From Podaxis mareebaensis (lineage: Eukaryota > Basidiomycota > Agaricomycetes > Agaricales > Agaricaceae): 64,000 bases of DNA. A program made the position numbers and the translations under genes. Shown one piece after another: positions 1 to 11,553 of the stretch. The stretch is from the NCBI GenBank assembly GCA_018524725.1, contig JAEUWP010000630.1, positions 1 to 64,000 of the forward strand, in the 5' to 3' direction. The notes below the pieces were generated by a model. The model was not told the DNA's origin. It saw nothing but the letters and a program-made list of their open reading frames with translations, and made no database searches. The number at the start of each line of letters is the position of its first letter. Position 1 is the first letter of the stretch.

Positions 1-1380
1 ATGAAACTGAGCTACTTGGGATGACTGGAAGAGATGAAACTGGGTGATGAAGAAATGACTGGAGAAGGTAAAACTGGACCACTGAGGATGACTAGAGGAG
101 AGGAAACTGGGTGACTTGGGATGACTGGAGGAGATGAAACTGAGCTACTTGGGATGACTGGAGAAGATGAAACTGGGTGACTTGGGATGACTGGAGGAGA
201 TGAAACTGAGCTACTTGGGATGACTGGAGAAGATGAAACTGGGTGACTTGGGATGACTGAAGGAGACAAAACCAAGCTACTTGGAATGACTAGAGGAGAT
301 GAAACTGGATGACTTGGAATGACTGGAGGAGATGAAACTGAGCTACTTACAATGACTGGAGATGAAACTGGGTGACTTGGGATGACTATGAGAGATGAAA
401 CTGGAATGTTTGGGATGACTGGAAGAGATGAAACTGGATGACTTGGGATGACTATAGGAGATGAAACTGAGCTACTTAGGATGACTGGAGGAGATAAAAC
501 TGGGATACTTGGCATCATTACAGGAGATGCAACTGGGTGACTTGGGATTACTGGAGGAGATGAAACTGAGCTACTTGGGATGACTCAAGGAGATTAAACT
601 AAGCTACTTGGCATGACTGGAGGAGATGAAACTGGGCATTTGGAATGACTAGAGGAGATGAAACTGGGATACTTGAGATGACTGGAGGAGATGAAACTGG
701 GCTATATAGAATGAGTAGAGTAGATGAAGCTAGGCTATTTGGGATGACAAGGAGATAAAATTGAGTGACTTAGGATCACTAGAGGAGATAAAACTGAGCA
801 CCTTGGAATGACTACAGGAGATAAAACTAGGATACTTGGCATGACTAGAAGAAATGAAGCTGGGCTACCTGAGTAACTAGAGGAGGTGAAACTGGGCTAC
901 TTAGAATGACTAGAGGATATAAAACTAGATGACTTGGAGTACTAGCTGGAAGAGATAGAATGGGGTAACTTGAAGTGACTGGATTAGAGGAAATTAGAGA
1001 GATGAGATAACTAGAATAGATAGAGTTGGGTGATTCAGAATAATAAATATGAGTTTAGTACATATGAGCTAGAATAACCAGAGTAGATAAGATAAGCTAA
1101 TAGATAAATTTGTATAGGTCAGGGTAGCTAGAGTGAATAGAACTGAGTAACCTAGAGTATACAAGCACCTTGAGTGACTAGAAGAGATGAAACTGAGTAG
1201 TTGAATAGGACTGAGTGATAGGAGATAACTACAATGGGTGAAACTGGGTGACTTGGAGTGATTAGAGTAGGTAAAACTGAGTAGCTGGGAATAGCAGGAG
1301 TAGATAGTAATGGGTGACTGGAATGACTGGAGTGAGTAGAACTAGAAACTCTGAATTAGATTTGTATACAGGAGTGCTAA
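1..1380. repeat. 33-bp minisatellite, degenerating rightwards
   Basis: A tandem array with a 33-bp unit built on GGAGATGAAACTGAGCTACTT followed by GGGATGACT. It is clean to about 960 and increasingly mutated to about 1,340. Two unit versions, one with GAGCTACTTGG and one with GGGTGACTTGG, alternate between roughly 110 and 290, giving a 66-bp higher-order period. Because 33 is divisible by 3, the reverse strand stays open at 12-518 with an 11-residue Pro/Ser/Val repeat. I treat this as a by-product of the period and not as a gene. By eye I found no CpG in this stretch, as in the rest of the transposon island. Confidence 0.9.
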
Positions 1381-2305
1381 TAACAACTCACCCCAAACTT
1401 GAGCCAATGGGCTGGAGGTCCAGAGTGTGGATCTTCAATGGTATCATTTGGGAGCTCTGAATTAAGACTATGAACAAGTTCCTACCTATTGGACTTTTGC
1501 ATAGTGATAGGCAGAATAATGGAACAAAAAAATAAAACTCACACTCCCAGAAACAAGCCAACAGGCCAAAGGTCCTGGAGTGTGGATCTTCAAAGGAAAT
1601 ATCTGATTTTTTTGTGTAGATAAACTCAAATAATGCCAAAGGCATACCCATTCCTCTCAAGTGTAGGCAATTCCTAATCTGACTTGCATTTACAATTACC
1701 ATCAACAAGTCTCAGAGACAGTCAGTAAAGCATGTTGGGATTAACTTGGAGACACCTGTGTTCTCTCATGGACAGCTATACATTGCTCTCTCAATGTATA
1801 CATCAGGAAGGAAGATTAAGGCATTGATACCAGAACAGGAGAAGAACAGGAAGACTATGAATGTAGTGTACAAAGAAGTACTCTCTGGACTTCAACTTGG
1901 ATAGATATAGTATACAATATTATGTAACATGTAGAATAGTAGGTTTGAACTCTGAATTGGATTGAGCTTTGAACTCTGAATTAGATTGTGCTCTGAACTC
2001 TGAATTAGATTGTGCTTTGAACTCTGAATTAGATTGAGTAAAGAGTGCCAACAGCACAGGTAATCAGGCTTGTCACAGGGATTGAAGAATGGGACAACAA
2101 TTATGTCAGTGATTTAAGCTGACTAAGGATGACTAAGGATGACTAAGGCTGACTAAGGCTGACTAAGAATTGGGCCCTTTGCCTTCTATGGGCAATGCTT
2201 ATAAATCTGATGTGTTCCCACCACTCCCACACTTGATGTCCCGTTCTTTATAGATGAGTGAATGGTCCAGTTGAATGGTAGCACTTCGACATTAGAGAGG
2301 CCTTA
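1381..2305. repeat. Gene-free decayed repeat DNA with two short tandem arrays
   Basis: No gene recognised. Two small arrays are visible: four to five imperfect copies of a 24-bp unit containing GAACTCTGAATTAGATTG at about 1,948-2,035, and copies of GACTAAGGAT/GACTAAGGCT at about 2,118-2,165. The same CTCTGAATTAGATT string appears at 1,350-1,365. A pair of similar segments containing CCAGAGTGTGGATCTTCAA (1,418-1,440) and GGAGTGTGGATCTTCAAAGG (1,575-1,596) suggests an older internal duplication. CpG is nearly absent. Confidence 0.6.
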
Positions 2306-2989
2306 GTGAAGGCAGCAGATGGTGTGGAGAATCAGTGGACATCGGTTGCACCTTCTGTGTTCTGGGCTGAGTGCATATCTATTCAGAAGTCAATGGGATA
2401 CTCACCTTATTTTATAGCCCATGGTCTAGAGCCTCTACTCCCTTTCAACATCATCAAGACAACATATCTTGCCCCTCCCCTCACCAAACCCATTCCAACA
2501 ACTGATCTCATTGCATACCACACAATTCAGCTTCAGAAACATCCAGCTGACCTCATGAAAATCAAAGAATGAGTCCTAAAAGCAAGACATGAGTCAATAG
2601 AACAATTCATCAAAGAACATGAACGTACCATCAAAGATTATAATTTCAATCCTGGTACTCTCATACTCATTTGAAATTCATGTATAGATGGTGATCTCAG
2701 CAGTAAAACAAAACTGCAGTATTTTGGTCCCATGGTGGTGTTGCAACGCACAAAGGGAGGTTCCTACATATTAGGGGAACTAGATGGGTCAATATCAAAG
2801 CTACGCTTCATAGCTTTTCACCTCATGCCATACCATCCTTGTGACCTACATGCTGTCCCTGTCATGAAAATCATGCACCTGACACCTCAGCAACTTGAGG
2901 ATGTCACCCATGAACCAGAATCCACACCTGCTATCTATGAAGACGTCGATGTGTTCAAATCTTCACTTAGGGATCACGTTGCAGACTGA
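2306..2989 (+). pseudogene. Ty3/gypsy pol remnant, integrase C-terminal end
   Basis: The reading frame at 2,306-2,569 matches the end of fungal Ty3/gypsy integrases (an FWAE block, then a GYSPYF block and PLLPFNI). After a TGA at 2,570 it continues in the same frame through a KTKLQYFGPMVVLQRTKGGSY block and the GELDGSISKLR motif typical of these pol C-termini, ending at the stop at 2,989. The two internal stops are TGA (2,570 and about 2,672). In relatives I recall, both positions are arginine, so CGA to TGA is the simplest explanation. Reverse transcriptase and the integrase core are absent. This is an older element than the nested ones to its right. Confidence 0.75.
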
Positions 2990-4464
2990 CTGGGAAGTCA
3001 GTATCACAAGCCCCTGGGAGGTATGGAGATTGGAGCTCAGCTGGTGTTACAAGACACCATCCTCTCCCCTCCTCTCATACAAAATCACCACCAGTTCATA
3101 ATTTGTCACTCCAATGCCTCTGGAACATGCAAATGAAGCCCTCAACATTCTGCACACCATCTCCTTCCACCTTTAGAAGGTGGTGTCTGACTCCTTCAAC
3201 AACGAGATCCACTCTCCAAATGCACTATGCCATTGAGAGGCATCTGACATCTGATTATCATTTTGACTTCATGTCTTGTATTCAAAGTACATTCCTATTA
3301 TACTTGTAAATGGATGTCTTAGAATGAAATGTCATCATAAATACAATATTTGTACCTTTTCTCTCATTTCTCTATCTTTTTGACCATTTTCTAGCATTTT
3401 CTTTATTGTATAAACAATCTGTAAACTGTAGTATAAAACATTGTAGTAGGTACAATGAATACAACTTATCTTTTCCCCAAGTTTACCTTGGCTCTTTCTT
3501 GCTCTCGACTCTCTACCTCATTACACCCTTAACCACTCTCAATGCCAGATGGATGCTGGCACTCTTCACTACAACCCTGAACTCACCTTGTCAATGTGGT
3601 ATGGTAGCAGTAGCAAGTGGTACTGGATGCAGTAGGGTAGCAGCACCCTGCAGTACTGGATGTGGTAGGGTAGCAGTACTGGGTGTGGTACCAAGTGATT
3701 AAGTGGGGCAGGTCCCCAGATGGAGGACTTGGGAAGGCATGGTGAGGGGCTTGATTACAAAGTATCATTGGCAGATACCTCAATTGTCATCATTTCATGC
3801 CTGCTAATGCCAGATTGAAATATGCAACAGGCAGGATTGTGGATGGAGGATTGTGGACAGCACTAGTGAATGATTGGAGAACCCTGTGATTCATCAAGAT
3901 GATATGCATGTTTTGTAGACTTAGTGACAGATATGTATTGTTGAATATGGTTGATCACATTTATGACAGGTTCATTGACTTAAGTCAAAACCATATGATG
4001 ATTGTTCCTGATGTTTGTTTGCTAGTCCCACTTGATGATATCAGGAGAGTATGTTTACATTACATCAAACAGGGATCACTGCCCTAACTGAACTCCTAGA
4101 GAGGTCTAATACCTTCACCTTAACTGGGAAAGGGCCAGCAAAATGGAAAATGCCAATCATTGAGGACATACCACTGAAGAGAGGACCCTGAGGATGACCA
4201 AAGATGAACATACCCTCATCTGACGCTAAAGTCCTTACAAGTTTAGTCTAAGGTGTCATTGATCCATAGTTCAGGTATTACATATAGATACCACCCCACC
4301 AGGGGGCATAGATACCTTGCTACAGCAACATCAAACAAGGTATTTTTTTTACACATAGTGGCATCTAGTGGTACTGCAGAATCAACATTTGGCAGGACCC
4401 AGTGTGAACATAGCAGTACTGAGCAGTACCATGGGAGGTGCTGCAGGATTGGCCTTGGTGGGAC
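2990..4464. other. Decayed transposon DNA, no intact gene
   Basis: No gene is supported. The stretch probably holds the 3' part of the gypsy relic to its left and other decayed repeats. Imperfect copies of a GGTAGCAG...TACTGG unit occur at 3,600-3,700, and related GTACTG motifs recur at 4,368-4,432 and again at 16,620-16,650 beyond the nested elements. These motifs show that 4,464 and 16,616 were once adjacent. CpG is scarce. Confidence 0.5.
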
Positions 4465-4648
4465 TGTGGAGGTACCTACATGGCTGCATGGGAAATTGGG
4501 AAAATCAGCATATTTAACATACACTGGTGTAGATTACTTTCTTCAGCTTCTACTGTGATCATGTAGTCATCTCTGCCACTAGTTGGTGTACTCCTGAGGT
4601 CAATGACACCACCAGGCCCTCACACCCAGCAAGCTTACTCACTCTACA
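4465..4648 (+). repeat. 5' LTR of the TRIM-like element
   Basis: 184 bp, TGTGGAGG...CTCTACA. It aligns without gaps to 16,428-16,611 with scattered differences such as CTGCATGGG versus CAGTGTGGG. Confidence 0.85.
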
Positions 4649-5153
4649 ACTGGAGCCCACCACAAGGGGCCCAATGTCCTGACCTCACCTATACCCTGGA
4701 CTTGTCAAGACAGTCCACTTCTGGTCTTTGTGACCTTCTCTCCTTGTTGGTCCTCTGTGACCTTCCTCTCATTTCTATATCCCTTCACCATTCACTCATT
4801 CAACACCATGTACATGCCAACTACCCCACTGCTGCTCCTCAACCACCACAGGCACCACATGAGGCCATGAGTGCTATCAATCCCCAGTGGCTGCTAGCCA
4901 TCAGCCACCCAATCAGATCATCATCATGCCATCATATCATATCACCCATTACCATTTCCTGATCACCCATCACAACATCATTACCTTACCTCACCTGAGA
5001 CCTTGCTCATGAGCCCATCCACATATCACATGCAAAGACTGGACATTTGAATCAACTGACTGAACAACCAACAACTGACTGAACAACTGACTACCAACTG
5101 ACTGACTCACCAAGAGCCTTGTACATATATATATGAAGTTGCACAATCTGCAT
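4649..5153 (+). other. Internal region of the TRIM-like element, left part
   Basis: About 505 bp of non-coding, CpG-poor sequence. The bases just inside the left LTR (ACTGGAGCCCACCAC) occupy the primer-binding-site position, but I cannot assign them to a particular tRNA. The last five bases, TGCAT (5,149-5,153), are the target duplication of the copia insertion. The matching right part is only 16,361-16,427. Confidence 0.55.
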
Positions 5154-5485
5154 TGAAAGAACAAGAGACTCAGTACCTTGTATGCGATATGAGAACTATA
5201 TTATAGTAACTACCTGAAAGAATGAGAGACTACAAGCATATTAGTGTATGGTAATGAGAGTAGTACTTGAAGCTACTCACCTCAGTACCTCATACATGAT
5301 ATGAGAACTGAGGTGACACATCAGCCAACTATGCTTAAGTAGTGACTACACTAAGGGTCCTCTGATCTATCTACAGGTCAATTACATTGTAAGTATAACT
5401 AGAGTAAATGATCCTCATGCTCGAAAGGTGTGATGGGCAGGACATTTGGATCACCATGTGTTTGTCCTAGACCCAAAATCTAACA
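5154..5485 (-). repeat. Copia 3' LTR (left copy, uninterrupted)
   Basis: 332 bp reading TGAAAGAACAAG...AATCTAACA on the plus strand. The element-side neighbour CTCCCCCTC (5,485-5,493) is the polypurine tract read on the minus strand. Confidence 0.9.
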
Positions 5486-5497
5486 CTCCCCCTCAAA

Positions 5498-8400
5498 CCA
5501 TGGCAAGTCTGAGCTCATGAGTGAAGTGTTTAACTTTAGGGGACAGGAGTGCCTTGGTGAAGACATCAGTGACCATATCAGCGGTGGGACAATAGATGAG
5601 CTTGATTTTCCCTTCTTTGATGATCCATCAGATAAAGTGGTAGTGAATGTCAATATGTTTGGTGCATGCATGATATTGGTGGTCTCTGGCCAAGGTGATA
5701 GTGGACTGGTTGTCAGAATGGAGAGGGGTAGCAGTGAGAGTGGTGTCAAAGATCTGTGAGATGAATGATCGAAGCCAGAGGGCTTCCTTGGCTGCATGCA
5801 TAGCAGCTACGTACTTGGATTCAGTGGTTGAAAGTGTAATGAGTTCTTGTCGCTTGGCACTCCAGGAAACAGCCCCTCTGTTTATGATAAATGCATAGCT
5901 GGATGTGGCATGACAATCTTTGGACATGTTGCTGTTGGCATCGGTATAGCCTGATATGCCTTCCCCTTCTCCCCCATATATCAACCATAGGTCTTTCATA
6001 CCTTTGAGGTAATGAAAAACCCATTTAACAGCCTCCCAGTGTGCATAACCCAGGCTCTTGGTGAATTTGGAAAGGACTTGGACAGCATATGCAATGTCAG
6101 GGCATGTCCCAATTGCTGCATACATAAGCGTGCCCACTGCCTCTTGATATGGGACTCAGGCCATGCATGTGATCTTGTCAGCAGTCTTTGGGGAGTGGTC
6201 TGAGGTGAGCTGGATGGAGGGGTCCATGGGAATGGAGATGGGCTTGAGGTCTTTGAAACCAAAATGGCAGAGCAACACCTCAATGTAAGCATGCTGGGAT
6301 AGCATGAGCCTTTTGTGCTCACATACTCATTTTACTTCAATCCCTAGCAGCCAATGTATTTTGCTGAGATCTGTGATCTCAACAAAGTTAGAAATACTTG
6401 ATTTTGTCCAAGTAATGAGTGTGATGGTGGTGGCAGCAAGTGTACAGTTGTTGGTGTGTACAAGGATGATTGTGAGGTCTGGGGGATGGTTTTTAAAGAA
6501 GGCACTATGGTCAACCTTGCATCTGGTGAAGCCCAGATGGTCCATGAGGATTTCACATAGTCATTGGTACCACCAGCATCTGGACTGCTTGAGGCCATAG
6601 AGTGTTCTTCACAGTCAGCATACATGGCAGGGAAACTTGGGGTCAGCATGTCCAGGTGGTTGGCACATGTAGATGACCTCGTTGTTGTTGAGTCGGCCAT
6701 TGAGGTAGGCCACCTTGATGTTGATCTGATGTATTTCCATGTTGTGATGAGCAGCAATTGCGAGTACAGTGCAGATGGATGCTAACTTAGTGACAGGTGC
6801 AAATGTGTCAAGGTAGTTGACACTGGGGATCTGCAAGAAGCCTTGGGCTACAAGGCATGCTTTGTACTTGGTAATGTTGCTGTTTGCATCTCGTTTCATC
6901 TTGAAAACCCATTTAGACCCAACAATGTTGATACCAGGTTTGGGGTCTTCTAAGTCCCATGTACCCACCTGTCTGTGGTTTTCCAGTTCAGCCACCATCA
7001 CTTCCTTCCACATTGGCCAATCTGGCCGCCTCATTGCCTCTTCCAATGTTAGCGGATCCCCCTCAGCCTCAGCCATCTCTACCACAAATGCCTGGACTTC
7101 CTTTCATTCCATCTCCTCAACAATGGTAACTGCATGTCCTTCGAGGATGTCGTGCACCTTTTTGCTAGGTTTGTGGGTGCATTCTGAATGACATGGGGGT
7201 GGTGGGTCAACTTGTTGATCATGGTCTGGATTTAGGATGTTATCCGTTTGTTGATCAGCAGGCATGGGAACAATTGGCTCGATTTGGTCAGGCTCAGGTG
7301 GCATGCTGTGGGTGGAAATCTTGCCTGGTAGGAACTCCTCCCCCTCGAGATTTCTGCTGCACTTGTATGCTGATTCCTTTGAGAAGTACACATTTCTTTC
7401 AATAGACACTTTGTGAGTATCTGACCACCAAATTCAAATACCATTACTATTCTAATCCATACCCAACCAGCACCCCTCCCGAACTCTGCCTCCTAATTTG
7501 TCACCACCTTCAGTCCTCACCCATACTCATTCCCCCCATTCATGCACATCCAACAAGTCGGGTTTTTTGCTGAATAACATTTCATAGGGGGTTTTGCCAT
7601 CAAGGGCCTTGGTGCTCATCTGGTTGAGTAACCAAACAGCATGATGTGCCACCTCTCCCCAGAGATACCATGGCAGCTGGCTTGAGTGCAGAAATGCTCT
7701 GATCCTCTCCAGGATTGTTCAGTTTCTTCTCTCAGCAACGCTGTTATGCTGTGGTGTGTCATGGACAGTCAGTTTGGCATTTGTTCCTCAAGATTTGAGG
7801 TGCTTGTGAAACTGATGGCTGGTGTATTCCCCCCCTCAATCTGAATGGAGATTTCAGATTTTGGCATCAAATTGTGTATGGCACCATGCTTTGAAGGTTC
7901 TGTATGCTTTGAAGATGTCCGACTTATGGGTGATGAGTTCAAGGTGAGTGTATTGGGACCCATCGTCTGTAAATGTGACATAGTACTGACTCCCCCTCCT
8001 TGTTGTGACTGGTGCTGGTCCCCATATGTCACTATGGATCTCTTCGGCAAACTTGGTTGTGTGCTCCCCCTTTTGCTCCTTTGCTACTGGTTTCCGAGTT
8101 GCTTTGGCATATATGCAAGATGGGCAGTCAAAGTGGTTTGATGAGGTGGGGTCATAGGAGATCCCAGTGACCATTCTTTGGTCCACTAGGGATTTGGTGG
8201 CTTCAGGGGATACATGTCTGAGGCAGTGGTGGAGTTGGTCAATGGTGATGGAGTCAGATATCGTGCATACTTCTAATGGTACATCGATTATCACTTTGTA
8301 CATTCCTCAATCTGACCATGGTATTTCTGCTTTTCTGGCTCCTGAGCTGTCACAAATGATGCATTGCCTGTTTGCAAAGGTCACAGTATACCCTGCCTCA

Positions 8401-9671
8401 TCTAAGTGCCCCACAGATACCAGTGTGTATCCAACCTCTGGCACATAGAGAACATCTTTTAGTGCAATTTGCAAATTTTGGGACCCATTTGGCATGTCAA
8501 TTGACATGTCTCTGCATCCGATTGCATTGAAGCTTTGCTGATTTGCAGCTTGAAGAGGTTTGGGATGCATCTGGGTGAAGGTGGTGAATGCGCTGCAGTA
8601 TGGGGATATGTGCCAAGCTGCTCTGGAGTCAAAAACAATGATGTGATTTGCTCCAGTGGGGGTCCAATTTGTGACTACAGCAAGGACTTCACGATCAGGG
8701 TTGTATAGTGGGGAATTGGGGAATGCTTCTTCAGAGAAGGTGAATGCAATGTCTGAGTCACTTGAGTTGGCAACATTTGCTTCATCAGCCTTCTTGCCCG
8801 AGTCTGCCTCTGCCAACTTCTTCTTCCATTTGGGGCATTCACATTTCCAGTGGTTTGGGTCATCACAATCAAAACACCCTCCTTTGCATTTCTTCTTCTG
8901 CTTCTGATGGCCCTGATCATTGACTGACATGGCTTCATCAGGTTCCCCTCGAATCTTTTGCTGTGAGTTTGCTGATTGGTGGATGCATATGTGATCCCAT
9001 TCATCTGATATTATGGTGGACAGATAGTCAGGTGCAATGGTGTGTCCAAGGTGTGCATGGAGTTGAGCTTGTGACAGTTGGCTAGATGCCCATGATGCGA
9101 GGTGGTAGGGAATTCCATGAAGTATAGTACTCTGATAGTCATCATCAGAAATGGTAATGCCCATGCCCAATAGCTCCCACTGTCTCACACACAACCCATG
9201 TAAGAAGGCCTGAACATCACTGTCCTTGGGGCATTTAGAGTCAAGGAATTGCACTCACATCTCTGTCTGGTTGAAGGCACTCTTGTAGGTAAATTCACAT
9301 GTTATTGCTTCCTACACCTCCTGTGCTGTTGCAAGCTGTTCAGTGAGGATGAAGATCATGTCAGGTAGTCACTGTGCAAGTAAGGAATGACATATTTCTT
9401 TGTTCCTATCCCACTCATGTATTTCCTGCTCAGTCCCAACTGGCAGCTCGGTAGACTTGGATGAATCCCCCCCTTCTTCACTGTCTGCTGAATGTTGCTT
9501 GGCAGCTTTTGCAGGTATGGGTCATGGTGTAGTGCCATTGAAGTGCCCCTACAGTCCTTTGCCTCAGACTACCATGTGGAACTTAAGGGAGAAGACAAGC
9601 CAGTTGCTCCCATTTTCCTCGAGGTGTGGAATGGATGCAGGAAGGGAATCAATTGCAATGGATGTGGACAT
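5498..9671 (-). pseudogene. Copia gag-pol polyprotein, inactivated
   Basis: The reading frame starts near an ATG at 9,671 (MSTSIAIDS) and runs to about 5,498. Gag carries a zinc knuckle (CFDCDDPNHWKCECPKW, about 8,830-8,880). The protease site is altered to FDSRAAWH, where D-S-G would be expected. The integrase segment (8,303-7,854) keeps the HHCLRH and CPSC zinc-binding parts. The RVT_2 reverse transcriptase spans about 7,085-6,330 (KWVFKMKRD, LVAQGF and NIKVAYLNG motifs). Its catalytic YVDD-type box reads HTNN near 6,465. RNase H is at 6,137-5,628. Stops split the frame, including TGA and one TAG near 9,570. It cannot encode an active polyprotein as it stands. Confidence 0.9.
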
Positions 9672-9721
9672 GGGAGGTTAATGAGTGGACAAGTTCAGTT
9701 AAATGAATGTGTATATGGGTT

Positions 9722-9734
9722 GGGGCCCATAACC
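9722..9734 (-). promoter_or_regulatory. Copia primer-binding site (initiator-Met half-tRNA type)
   Basis: Directly inside the 5' LTR the minus strand reads GGTTATGGGCCCC. The plus strand, GGGGCCCATAACC, resembles the anticodon arm of initiator methionine tRNA. Drosophila copia is known to prime from a cleaved initiator-Met tRNA at a site of this kind. The match is my inference from the sequence. Confidence 0.6.
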
Positions 9735-9991
9735 TGAAAGAACAAGAGACTCAGTACCTCATACATGATATGAGAACTATATTATAGTAACTACCTGAAA
9801 GAACGAGAGACTACAAGCATATTAGTGTATGGTAATGAGAGTAGTACTTGAAGCTACTCACCTCAGTACCTCATATGTGATACAAGAACTGAGGTGACAT
9901 GTCAGCCAACTATGCTTAAGTAGCAACTACACTAAGGGTCCTTTGATCTATCTACAGGTCAATTATGTTGTAAGTATAACTAGAGTAAATG
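9735..9991 (-). repeat. Copia 5' LTR, larger piece
   Basis: 257 bp matching 5,154-5,410 with scattered transitions. It stops at AAATG, where the gypsy element is inserted. The remaining 75 bp of this LTR lie at 16,281-16,355. Confidence 0.9.
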
Positions 9992-10251
9992 TGTTACAGT
10001 CTCAGCTATATTTAGTACACACTTACTCAGCACACCATTTCACCTTATGTTTCAGCCCCTTATCACACCTTGCCTTAGTCATCCACTGACTCATCTCTCC
10101 ATTTCATCTATTCTTAGCTACCCCTCTCACAGTATATAAACCCTAGGTAGAGCACCTGTATTCCTTATGCTTTACCAACTAGTTCTTTCCCCTTTGCTCA
10201 TCCTCAAGTCTTTGCCTAGTTGCAACCTGAGTTCATACAAAGGTCATAACA
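9992..10251 (+). repeat. Gypsy 5' LTR
   Basis: 260 bp, TGTTACAGTCTC...GGTCATAACA. It contains a TATA-like CAGTATATAAACCC at about 10,131-10,144, probably part of the element's promoter. Differences from the 3' copy are C/T or G/A only. Confidence 0.93.
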
Positions 10252-10363
10252 TTTGGTAAAGTGTCACCAACTCACCTTGCAACAAGGAAGGCCCAGCTAG
10301 GGGTGTATATCGAGGTGCAACAAGGTGCAACAGCAGTGCTCAATTAGGAGCAAGGCTCAGTGT

Positions 10364-11509
10364 ATGAGTGGAAGCAATACTTGGAATAGTCAAGAAGGAA
10401 CACCAGCACTGTACAGCCTAGGACAAACCAGAGAGCCATCAGTGGCAGAGTTTTCAGATGTTACAGAAAGTGAACACACCAATGATGAAGAGACTACTGA
10501 GTCAGAACTCAAAGACCAGCTAGCACCTGCAGACAAAGAACAACCAGAGGAATCAGCAGACAAAGAAAACATAGAAGAACCTGCAGATGAAGAACAACCA
10601 GAAGACAAAGAACAACCAGCAGATGAAGAAGACATTGATATCGAGATGGCCGAAGAAACAGCAGCAACTCAGCAGACAGGAGGGAAATCATTGGTCCCCA
10701 ACCCAGGATTTTTTGATGGAAACAGAAGCCAGTTTGATGACTGGTGGAGGTCGATGACATTTTTCTTGAAGTTCAACAAGATTGATGATGCTGACAGAAG
10801 GGCAGTAGCAGTACTCTCTCAGATGAGAGGAGGAACCACAGGACAATTTGCAAGCATGAAGCTCAACCAAATGGAGAACAGTGATGACACATTTGTATGG
10901 GACATGTTCTGAAAGGAAATAGAGGCAACATTTAGAAATGAAGGACAACAAAGTGATGCAGAATGGAGAATCAAGACATACAGGCAGAACAACAAACACA
11001 CAGCAGACTTCCTTATCAAATTCGACATATTAAAGACAAGGTCCAAGACAGACAACAAACACACCATATTCCTGCTCAAGAAGAACACACACTCTGACAT
11101 TATCAAGACCATATTAGGATTCCCAATCAAAGCAATGCCCAAATCCTACAAGCAATGGAAGGAAACTATCCTGAACATTGGCTTAGGATATGAAGCTGTG
11201 GAAATCTGCACCAGATGCACAGGAACCAGCATTACATATGGAGGAATGGGTCAACCAATGGAGATAGGAAGACAAGCAATGCCTAACAACAAGGCACCAC
11301 CTTGATGCTTCAAATGCAATGTCATAGGGCATATCACCCGAGACTGCAAGAAGCCAGGAGGAAGGTGCTTCAATTGTGGCAAAGAGGAACACATCTCCAG
11401 GAATTGCAGAGCACCCAAGAAGGCATGAATCAGGAACATGGAGGAGGAACAGGAAGGTGAGGAAGGACCAGAGCAGCAGGGTTTTTCTGAAGGCTCAGAG
11501 TGAGCGTGA
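10364..11509 (+). pseudogene. Gypsy gag
   Basis: The first ATG in the open frame is at 10,364. The N-terminal third is acidic with repeated E-Q-P-A-D units (about 10,510-10,650). A capsid-like region follows (PGFFDGNRSQFDDWW), then paired CCHC zinc knuckles (CFKCNVIGHITRDC and CFNCGKEEHISRNC, 11,310-11,410). In-frame stops are all TGA (10,910, 11,303, 11,426, 11,501, 11,507). The one before the first knuckle falls where relatives have arginine. Pol lies in the -1 frame relative to gag, as expected for ribosomal frameshifting or a separate start. Product: nucleocapsid/capsid precursor of the retrotransposon. Confidence 0.85.
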
Positions 11510-11553
11510 ACTCTCAAGCCACTATATTTAAAGCTTCTTCTAGACAATCATAC

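Noticed and set aside
12..518. 168-codon reverse ORF with Pro/Ser/Val repeats resembling a surface protein
   Set aside because: It arises from the 33-bp repeat period; no leader, no flanking gene structure, and the array decays without regard to this frame.
1..960. CRISPR-like array
   Set aside because: Units are contiguous without unique spacers and the organism is a fungus.
4603..4962. 119-codon forward ORF
   Set aside because: It spans the TRIM LTR border, so it cannot be an ancestral gene, and has no recognisable domain.
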